From assembly GCA_014529385.2 (NCBI GenBank), contig CM043967.1, forward strand, positions 80,304,278 through 80,368,277: a stretch of DNA of 64,000 bases, given 5' to 3'. Every line of letters starts with the position of its first letter. The first letter of the stretch is position 1. The notes beneath the pieces are model-generated. The model worked only from the letters and a program-made list of their open reading frames with translations. It did no database searches and had not been told where the DNA came from. Positions 10,481-20,900 of the stretch are shown one piece after another. The stretch comes from Adiantum capillus-veneris (Eukaryota; Streptophyta; Polypodiopsida; Polypodiales; Pteridaceae). Both the position numbers and the translations under genes were made by a program.

Positions 10481-10655
10481 AGCCAAAATTGAAGTGTTTC
10501 AAAATGCTAAAAAGATGCATTTGATTTGAAGGTCTTTGCACAAACAACGTTAAGACACTACAGAGAAGCAAATAGAAGAGTCGCTCCTCAACAAGCGCAT
10601 CTCAAAAAGCAAGCCCAAAGGCGCCATTGTCCATTGCGTTTCAAAACACAGGCAA

Positions 10656-10657
<2 letters not shown>

Positions 10658-10696
<39 letters not shown>
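10658..10696. repeat. Poly-G run of 39 bases
   Basis: Thirty-nine consecutive G residues. Runs this long can form intramolecular G-quadruplexes and are prone to slippage and sequencing error. Confidence 0.95.
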
Positions 10697-10698
<2 letters not shown>

Positions 10699-10928
10699 AA
10701 AACCGCAGGCCACAGGAGGTGTGTGTGTCTCAAAAGAGAGCCAGGAAAAGAGAGGGCTGATTAAAATGCTATTCAAAAGATTTATCGCTAAAGATGCCAC
10801 AACGCTTTAAAATGCAGTGGCAAAATGCTACATATCGCCATTGCTCCTAAGGCCAAAAACGTAGCCGATCTTATGAACGCGGTTTTCTCTTTGTGCTAAC
10901 ACTCTCCAACACAATCAAAGAACCTGTA

Positions 10929-10940
10929 GCTCTGATACTA
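10929..10940 (-). other. Primer-site remnant of the decayed copia
   Basis: On the minus strand TAGTATCAGAGC differs from the tRNA-Met site by one base. An LTR-like TG begins at 10941 (TGTCAACA). It is placed correctly for the gag relic at 9980-10480. Confidence 0.6.
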
Positions 10941-10948
10941 TGTCAACA

Positions 10949-11055
<107 letters not shown>

Positions 11056-11493
11056 GTTGAACCAACCAGCCATGGCATTGAAATGATAATTATACAATAG
11101 GGACTTGGGTGCAATTATATACTACCCAATAGGAATTGCCCCAACTGTAATAATGTCAAATAAGTAAAGTGAATACCTGAAAGGCAAAATAATAACTAGG
11201 CTCACATTGGGCATGCACTTGAGATGCAAAAAGTTTAACAATCTCGACATTACCATATGGAAACAAGTGAGCCAAAATGCTACCAATCATTCAACACCAA
11301 TTTTGCGGAAGGAGAGTATCTACACTAATATTCATTTCATTGCCCGCTAGGCCAAAGATCCCTTCCAATCAAGATGTCTAGGGGATGAAAGCCATTGCAA
11401 GAGCTCGATAAAGATAGCTGAAGAATATACAAGAGCACGAGTTGAATTCTTCTAGATAGCAATGCTCAAATATTAGGGACAAGGGTAAAGCTT

Positions 11494-11633
11494 ACACCAA
11501 AAAAGATGTATAGAGAGGTGCAACTTACAAAACGGCCCTCTTACTACTAGAAGAGGGCCGTTTACTACTATACACCAAAAAAGGTGTATAGAGAGGTGCA
11601 ACTTACAAAACGGCCCTCTTACTACTAGAAGAG
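11494..11633 (+). repeat. 62-bp tandem duplication upstream of TAF5
   Basis: Two 62-bp units (11494-11555 and 11572-11633, 78 bp apart start to start) differ at one base. Unit 1 extends into a perfect hairpin. The second copy ends about 115 bp before the TAF5 start codon, so the repeat probably lies in the promoter. Confidence 0.9.
11530..11563 (+). promoter_or_regulatory. Perfect 13-bp inverted repeat with 8-nt loop
   Basis: AAACGGCCCTCTT (11530-11542) pairs with AAGAGGGCCGTTT (11551-11563) around ACTACTAG. It lies about 190 bp upstream of the TAF5 ATG. A cruciform or a binding-site dimer is possible; no function can be assigned. Confidence 0.6.
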
Positions 11634-11748
11634 AATTAAGAGAGGCCTCCAGCGTTCCTCTACAGCGGGCACAAAAAAACCGACTCTACTCCTCTCTTGT
11701 AAAGTCGCTCGCTCTTCTGCTGTGGACAACCCAGCTTGACACAAGACC
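11634..11748 (+). promoter_or_regulatory. TAF5 proximal promoter and 5' UTR
   Basis: The sequence before the ATG is pyrimidine-rich (ACTCCTCTCTTG, CTCGCTCTTCTGC), like the Y-patch of plant core promoters. No clear TATA box is visible. The ATG context ACCATGG has A at -3 and G at +4 and is favourable. The transcription start cannot be fixed. Confidence 0.5.
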
Positions 11749-11906
11749 ATGGACGAAGAGCAGCTAGATAAAGCTGTCTTAGCGTACCTGCAGAACAAGA
11801 AATATCATCAAGCCGAACAAGCTTTTCAAGAGGAGCTCCTCAAGTCTGGTTCCTCTTCGTCCAAGACTGGACCTGACATTGCCAACTCATTACTGCGTTA
11901 TTCCAA
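11749..11906 (+). CDS. TAF5: TAF5 exon 1 (start codon, LisH)
   Basis: Encodes residues 1-53, the last codon being split. The LisH dimerisation motif is followed by a serine-rich stretch. Donor GTAACT at 11907, phase 2. Confidence 0.9.
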
Positions 11907-11914
11907 GTAACTTT

Positions 11915-11978
<64 letters not shown>

Positions 11979-14900
11979 TATATATGATGCATTTTAATTG
12001 TCCAACCTTGTCTAGGTTGGACAATGCTCCTGTTTTATATAAGGAAGCATATAGCAAGCTTCGTAGCTGGGTTCATTCATCTCTCGATATATACAAGGTA
12101 CTTAATATATTTGTTCTCTTTGATTTCCTGCCTTCTTGAATGCTTTAAATTCTCTGTCTGACCCCTAGAAACTTTGCCCTTCATTGAACTTCCGTGGTGA
12201 GATGCTTGATTATTATCTAATCTAGTTTTAATTAAGGAATCTACTTACATATGATTTCATGATTGATGGTTTAGTTGCCAAATTCGAAAATAAACTGGAA
12301 TTTCTTCTAGTTTTAAGCACTGCTCCATATCCAGCAGTTGTGATCATCATGAAATAGGGTGCAAAATGATGGAAAGGAGATTGTTGCAATCACCCATCTG
12401 TGTGCGTGAGTTTGAATGCTGTAAGCGGGACCTTTGTATGCAATATATTTGAAATATGGTTTAGGTTAGGGCTCAAATGAAGGAATTGAATTGAAAAGAG
12501 CAATGGAGATGAGACATGGTAGTGCGTAGTTCTCTACCTAGATGCACTGGCCCCTAAGTCAGATGTCCCATACGGTACTTCTTTTATATTGATAATCATA
12601 GAGTACAATTGCTAGGGAGTCACTCGGCCATTGTGCAACGATGCACTGATTTGCAGCTGACCTCCCAAGGCATCACTTATAAAGGCATGTGGCCAAAGCA
12701 TTGATATAGAAAGCTTGCGCCCTAAAACACCGGTGCCCCCAAAATTTAACTGCTTTCAATAACTCATGTGTGTGTGCGTGTGGTGTGTGTTGTGTTTGGG
12801 AGCATATGTTAGTACCTAGTTCTACACCCACTATGGGGCACTGACGACGTTAGTGGGGATGTCGTGGTATTTGGTCAATACTATGCATGATGGAGCTGAT
12901 GGTTATATTGTCTTGTGGGTGACTACCATGGGTCTATTCCTTGCACTTTCCTTCAAGGGTGAATCTGGGCTTTTCCTGGATTCATCTAGGTATATGCTTT
13001 CAATAACTTTAACCGAAAAGTAGCCTGTGTCCAAAGTGCCAAGTCAACAATCGTTAATCATGCCTTTTGTTGCAAATCCTCCTATGTTTTGCTCCACAAT
13101 TCTCGGGTCGTACATGCAGCTACAGATGGCTCGCTTTTCAACTATCTGGTATTGGGTCATGCCACATCATCAGTTTGTGACATATATACACCCCCTCCCC
13201 CCCGGGTTGAGAATAGTAATCGTCCTCAATTATTCTTGCAAAACAAACAGTGAACAATAAACCATCTCAGTAGACACTGACTTCATGTCGACATGCATTT
13301 GACTACTCAAACCATGCACTAGCAGACTGGTCACTAAACATTACATCATTATGCCCGATGAGATCTCAGATACGAATTGTGATCTTCATGACTGATTTAG
13401 CCATCCCATACAAATCTCATGTGCGGACTCGGCCGATGGCAACAATTTTCAAGAAGTGGCAAAGTACAATCGACCCTAAATCCAAGATGGCTAGTTTACA
13501 TCTCACGACTTTAGAAATTAATGGGTCACTTATTAGTAAGTGAGTTATAAATAAGAGGTGCTTCGTATGCTGTACTACCTAGGCTTGGTACTAATGCTAT
13601 TGTATGGAACACCTTGGACATGCACGTCCTGCATTGAATGTCACAACCAACTGGAAGAGAAGTGGCAGAAAGGACTTCTTTCTTGGGTTTCTTGTCACTC
13701 TTCAAAAGCACGATTAGGAACCGACACGCCCAAGAGGACTTGGGTTATGTGCGACCGCAACAAGCAAAAAAAATTCTTGTGGTTCTTTCCTTGAGTGATA
13801 CAAAACACTGCCAAAGCTCTGATACCAATGTAAGGTGCAACGGGCTCAAGGGTTCCTTTTACTTAGGGAAGGGAGAGCCTTCCGTTCCTTTAATGAGAGA
13901 GTGCAATGGACACAAACAAAGTGAATAGACACTGTGCGTGAAGGTGCATGAGACTGAGAGATAGAGAGAGAAGAGAATACGACCCCGGGAAGTTGTCAAA
14001 CCCTTCTCGAAGGGCCCCACTCTCGATGGCGAGAGTGGTCTACTATTGATTGCACAATCTGGTACAATGGTTGATGCAATGAGTCTAAATGCTTGCTATG
14101 TCGAGGTCAACGGTGTGGACGATGAGGACGAGTCTAGTGCTGAAAACTGAATGCTTCGAGCCAGTAACTGTGGCACCAAGTTGGGGGATGATCTGCTAAC
14201 TTGATGGCTGAAAACACGCCGCTTCCTATGGCTGAAAACATTGTTTCTTATGGCTTGAATACGTTGGATAGCAGGCCTTTTTCCAGTCTCTGATTTGTTG
14301 TCCAAAACGCTGGTATGCTGCTGCTGTTGGAAAACGCAAAGTGGCTGTCCTTTAACTGCTGCAGAAACGCTGCTATGCTGTCCCTTTGCTGGCTGAAATC
14401 TCCTGCTGAAAAACGCTGGAAGTGCTGCTATAAAATGCTGGCAGAATTGCTCCTGGAAGCGCCTAGTGCAGGGTTGAATTTGCTGATGCAAAAACGCTGG
14501 TATGGCTGAAAAACGCTAGGCTGAATGGCTGATGGCGAGAGAGGTCTGTTCTTGCTGAGAAGGTTCTCAAGAGGGCCTGCTGCACTGGGTGCCTGTTGCT
14601 CTCCTTCTTCTTCTGCCAGATAGTGCTAACCCTAGGTTGCTTATATATTTACGTAGTCAAATTGCCCTACCTAGTTCCAACAAAAGTCACTTAAAAATAA
14701 TAAGTGAAAAATGTCAAAAATAGGGAAAATAGGTTTAATGAACTGGAAAATTCCCTGATGGATTCTGATGGGAATGCTGATGATCATACTGTGTGCATCC
14801 GGAGGATATGCATCGAATCTAAGTGACTGGTCATGCACGGTCTGCGAACAAACTCACAAAAGTGCCAGATCACTTCCTATTCTAGACTGACTTGACTGAA

Positions 14901-17900
14901 CTGAACCCTGGTCATGCTGTAGCTTGTCCACGGACACATAGGGTTGGATGTGTCACGTGACACAAAAACCCCCAGTAAATGGGATATAGGAGCAAGAGAG
15001 GGACAACTTTTGCCCCTAGGGCTTTGGGAAAGCACTGAACTGCAGGGGGGAGACTACCTAAAAGCAAAAGGACCATAGAAGGCCATGGAACCAAGCCAAA
15101 ACCCGAGCTAAACATTGCTAAACACCACCCGACATGAGAAAACCATAGTAACAGGGAATGGCCGTTTTCAGGTCTCCGTTCCCCGTTCCCATTCCAAGTT
15201 CCCGTTCCGAATCCCCGTTCCGTGTTTCAAACGTGAGTGCCCGTAACAGGGAATGGCATTTTGTTCCACATCCCCGTTCGCGTTCCCGTTCCGGGCACAA
15301 CCACAAAATAGCGCACACTCCCTAACGATTGTCCCTTGGAGAAACTGGGACCGAGTGGACAAATCCAAAGAGATGCCTGAACTCTAGTAGAAGATACCTG
15401 ATTGAGATGGGCACAATAAATGGATTGGCCATTTTGAATGGCCTTGATAGATACTTGTCACGTGACACATCCAACCTATGTGTCGATGGACAAGCTACAG
15501 CATGACCAGGGTTCAATCAATCAAGTCAGTCTAGATTAGAAGTGATCTGACACTTTTGTGAGTCTATTCGTAGACCATGCATGCCCAGTCACTTAGTATA
15601 GATGCATATCCTCTGGTTGCACACAGCATGATCATCAGTATTCCCTTCAGAATCCATCAGGGGAATTTTCCAGTGCATTTAGCCTATTTTCCCTATTTTT
15701 GGTATTTTTCACTTATTATTTTTAAGTGACTTTCCAACAAAAGTAGGTAGGGCAATTTTGCTAAGTTAATATATAAGCAAACCCAAGTTAGCACTTTCTG
15801 GCAGAAGAGGCAGCAGGAGCTCCCCGCTCAACAGGCACCTTCTCAGCAAGAACTCTCCAAGTTCCCCTTGGTGAGCCCAGAACCCCCTTGGCGTTTGTTG
15901 GTCTCCTTCATCGCCATACTCAGCCCCTGGTGTTTTTCCCATGATCGCCAACAATACCCAGACAAGGCAACGTTTTTTGTTTCCAGCCATGATCGCCAGC
16001 AGATCCCAGACAGCCAGCGTTTTTCACTGACGCTAGAGAGGCAGCCAGCGTTTTTGGTTTTCAGCCTATTTCGCATCAGAACAGGAGCGTTTTCAGCATT
16101 AGACACGGTAGCAGATTTAGCCCTTGAAGCCTTGCAGAAGACCCCCATTTTCAGCCTCAAAAACGTAGCCAAAACAGTCATTTTCAGCCACCGAAACAGC
16201 CCCGAATTTCAGCAGTAAGAAGACCACAGATTTCAGCCCTAAAGTCGTTGTCGTCATCACCGTCGTCGTCATCGGCATAGTCCCAAGTTGCATCAGTCCA
16301 TTGCATCCGCATTGTACCACTTTGTGCAATCATAAGTAGACCACTCTCGCCGACGAGAGTGGGGCCTTCAGAGGAGGGTTTTACGTCTCTGGTGTCGTAT
16401 CTCTCTTCTCTCTCTATCTCTCAGTCTCATACACTTGCACGCACAGTGTCCATTCACTTTGTTCGTGATCATAGCATTCTCTCATTAAGAACGGAAGGCT
16501 CTATCTTCCATAAGAACAAAAGGAACCTTGAGCACAGTTCGGAGCACTCATCTTGAGCAAAGTGCAAACAATCATTCCGCTGCACCTAACATTGGAATCA
16601 GAGCTTTGACAGTGTTCTGTATCACTCAAGGAAAGAACCACAAGAATCACAAGAATTTTTTTTGCTTGTTGCGGTCGCACGAACCCAAGTTCGCTTGGGC
16701 GTGTCGATTCCTAATCCTGTTTTTTGAAGAGTGACTGGAATCCCAAGAAAGAAGGGCTTGTCCAGCCTCCCCTTGTGTCTCTTTTCACTCATTGAGAGCG
16801 GACCGTGCACTTAGCGGCCGGCCAATCGATGTGAGGTGGGAAAAAGCAACCTTGGTGTGAGCGCAAGGCCGCCAAGGAGTGCGCCCGTAGAAAGGAGTAG
16901 AACTCGGGTGAAGAGAAGATCCTTCTTAAACGCAGTTTGCAAGCGAAAGAAGAACCTCAAGAACCTCAAGAACCCAAGTTCCTCGTGAACTCAAGAACCA
17001 AGACCCCCAAGAACCCAAGTTCCTCGTGAACTTAAGAACCCAAGACCACAAGAACCCACGACTTCAGAATGATCATCACTCGAAGCGGAATGGATACTTC
17101 GCTTGGAGGTAATGAGCATGAGAGAGGTGAAGAAGAATTTTCCCCACGAGGAGGTTTTTCTGACCCTTCCCCATCTACGACACCGATTGCTCTAACTCCA
17201 ATGGAGGAGTTGGAGCTGTTGTTTATGGAACAGAATTTACAACGCAAAGCAAGAAATGCCTTAAGAATGGCAACCATAGTGCGTGAGCGTGAGCAAGCAC
17301 GCTTGGAAGCCAAAGAACGACAAGCCAAATTGGATCGTGAATTCAAATCATCATACTTGTCTTTATGATCCAAATCATCATCATGCAAATCATTGTCAAT
17401 CAAATCATCATCACGCTTCACACAATCATGCAAATCCTGTGTGTCATGCTTTGGAGAAGAAGAGACTGAGAGAGTCTCCTTTTCCCGAATCTCTTGCATC
17501 GGTGTCGGCACTTGAGAAAAGAGTCGCAACATCGCTTGCATTCGTGCTTTGGTTTCGCGATAAAATTCTGCTTGCATGAAATTGAGCCACAAATGGTCAT
17601 ACATCGACAAAATTTGTCAAATGTGCGTAGATTGCATCAATTTGCACTTTCCCGAATGTAATCGCATCATAAAAACCCTTGCAAAAACTTGCGTAAATCT
17701 GAAATTTCCTTAAAACACCTGTTTTAGGGCTTGTTTTTCGGCAATTTCAGTGTTTTTGGGTAGCGGAGACTTAGCAAAAGTATTCCCACACCTTAATACA
17801 TCATTTGCAAAACCTGTATTTTCACTGTCATAACCTGTAATTTCCTGTTTTGACCTAATTTCAGCCTGTTTTAGGTCAATTTGGGTTGCCGGGAGCTCTC

Positions 17901-20900
17901 TAGTGTCCGGGGACGAGTCCTTTGGTGACGAAATTGCAAAATCTCGCGTGAAAGTTGACCTTCTTGGCTGAAATTCAGCGTTTGCAGGTTTAGGGCAAAC
18001 CCTAATCGAGGCTTTGATACCAGTTGATGAGCGCGCGGCGGTGTGTGCAAGTGAAAGAGCACGCGAGGAAGTGCAGTGTGTGTGCAGAGAGGGGAGGCGA
18101 AGATCAGCAAAAGAGGAAGCGCTAGTAGAAGAAGAGGGAGAGAGAGAGAGCTCACATTTTTGGGAAAAACTCAATAAGTAAGTTTTGGGTTTTCCCACTT
18201 TTATTATAAGTGACCTCTAAAAAATGTGTCCAGGTTTAATGTGAACCTGGACAAAGTATAAAAATGTACAAAAAGGGGTTATTTAGGCCTTTAACCCAAC
18301 AAGTTGATTGCTCTAGATCATACAAGAAAGATTCGATCTCATCGTTTGCATGTGTTTGATGAACGGGTTGTCACTCCGTCTCTATGTTCATCTACGTTGC
18401 ATACACAATCTTTAGCGAAGACAAGATTTTTTCCCTTCACTTTACATGGAATAGGTATGTTCATGATTTTGTGTTGGAAGTGGTTTTAGGAATTTTCAAC
18501 CATGGAGATTCTTGAAGAAGAAAGAAGCATGACTCTCGACGAAGTTGAAGCACTGAAGGAGATACCAAAGACTTTGTGTCGCTTTCGGCGCGGCCCAAAG
18601 AAGCAAGCGTTGCAGACCTTTATGAAGTTCAAGTACCGCACGACCCACACATCAGAGTGGACCGGCGAAGAGTCCCTTCCAGGATTCCGGATGCTATTGG
18701 TGATCTCCCTCGACGCCATACAGTTCGGTACCAGTACCTCACTTTGAAAAGGAGGGGATGTCACGTGACACATCCAACCCTATGTGTCCGTGGACAAGCT
18801 ACTGCATGACCAGGGTTCAGTCAGTCAAGTCAGTATAGGTTAGAAGTGATTTGGCACTTTTGTGAGTCTATTTGTAGACTGTGCATGCCCAGTCACTTAG
18901 TATAAATGCATATCCTCTGGTTGCACACAACATGATCATCAGTATTCCCTTCAGAATCCTATAAAATATTTGAAAGGTATAATATAAGGATCCTATTTAA
19001 GCTCTTGTATACCCTTGAGAACTACTCTTATGAAGATTTGGAGCTAAAAGAGTCTCATAGTACTCAACTTCGAGTACTGTTAGACAAATTTCTGAAGTCC
19101 AAATGTCCTAGTCTGACAAATCCCTTGGTTGGAAAGAAAGATTTGTTGATAACTATCTTTACCTCCCCTGGCTTAGACAAGATTGGATTAAGCTCTATTT
19201 TGAGATCTCAAGAAGCTTTGGATGCTCTCCCTCCTTGTGTGAGAAAGGTATGGAACCATCCTGTCGTAGCTTTCAAATATGTGAAAACTTTAGGACAAAA
19301 AGCTTTCAATTATAGTGACAGGGGACGTAATCTTAAAAAGCAAGAGAGGCTTGCAATCTCAAGTATTGATTGCCCTTCTTGTAAAACTGCCTTTTCTTCT
19401 TACGTAAATGGAGCTTTGGGTCATGTAGTTATTGCCGATTGTTCTATCCTTCCTTCGGATTCCTTGAAAGACCTTTTCTCAAGAGGTACTAAATATAGGC
19501 TCCCTTCCTCAAACGACTCTTGCCTTCTCAAAGCCATAGAAAAAGGAATTTCTAGTTTCGTAGTAAAGTTTGAGGTGTCTTTAGGAGTTCAAGGTATTTT
19601 TACCCATTGGAAGTCTGTAATCCTCAAGAAAGATTCTTTGAAATTAGCATCTTGCTCTCGGAACGTTTCTTCAGGAAGGAACAGCTTATCTTCTTTTGAT
19701 CGTGATGCTCTTAGGAAATTTCATTGTGATTTTGTAATCTCTTATGTAGATAAGTGCTCTAATAACTTTGTTGTTACGTGCAAAAAGTTCTATTTAGAAT
19801 GCTTGTTAGGTGAAGTAAACTCTCAGACTTACAGTAATTGTGATCTTTCAATGCAAGAGGTTATCTTGAAACATCAAGACTTTTGTAAGTCTTTTGGTTT
19901 CAAGTGCCAGCCTAAATTACCTTTTTTATATACCGTTTGGAAGTTCCACAAGAACCCTATAAAGCCTAGATTTATAGCTGCTTCTTGTAACACCTCTTTG
20001 ACCGAGGTTTCAAAATGGCTTAGTTATTGTTTCAAAGCCATTTTACCTAGCGTAAATGAATTGTGGAATAATATGCTTAAGGAAGCAGACGTACCTACTG
20101 ATTCAAGTTGGATTTTAAATGATTCAGTAGGTGTGATTCCTGTTTTAAAGTTTTTGAACTCTTCAAGAAGCCTTAAGGAGAAATCTTCTCCTTTATGTCT
20201 CCAAACTTTTGACTTTACAACGTTATACACGAAGCTAAATTTGGAGGACCTTAAATTTAGAGTCAAGTCTCTTATTTCAAAAGTTTTGCGTACAAGCTTG
20301 AGAAGGATAGGTACAAGGCATTGTTAGTAGAAAAGTCAGCCTTGAACTTTGACTTCTTATGGCTGAAAAAATGTAGATGTAGACAAAGGAAGAAAGAGAT
20401 TCACCAGGATTGTAGATGACATTTACATCATATCTTGGTTAGATTTTCTTTTGGACAATTTATATAAAACCATCGGCGACTCTCTTTTCAAGCAAACAAT
20501 TGGTATCCCTATGGGCACCAATTGTGCTGTTTTTCTTGCTAATTTCTATCTTTTTACTTATGAGTTTGATTTTATGGAGTGTCTTGTCCTTGCTAACACT
20601 TGCCCAATATTTTTGCACAAGTTATGCAATGTAAGACGCTTTGTAGATGATCTTTTTGTCCCTGACGTTCCTTCTTTTCAAGATTTTATATACTTGAATT
20701 CGAGTTCTGTAGGTGGAGGAATTTATCCCAAGGAGTTTTGTGAACTTAACTGTACCACAAATAGTGATTGTTGTGCCTTTTTAGACCTTAAGTTCTTTCA
20801 GACTCCCTTGGGATTAGAAGTAGATATCTATGATAAGCGCCTTGAACCAGAATATGCCAATCTAAAAATCATCCGCATGCCTCACATTTCTTCGAACATT

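Noticed and set aside
12830-12870. Hammerhead ribozyme in the Penelope-tail repeats (CTGACGA near ATGTC)
   Set aside because: CTGANGA and a GUC-like triplet are present, and PLEs can carry such ribozymes. The GAAA box and a supportable stem II/III are missing in all copies.
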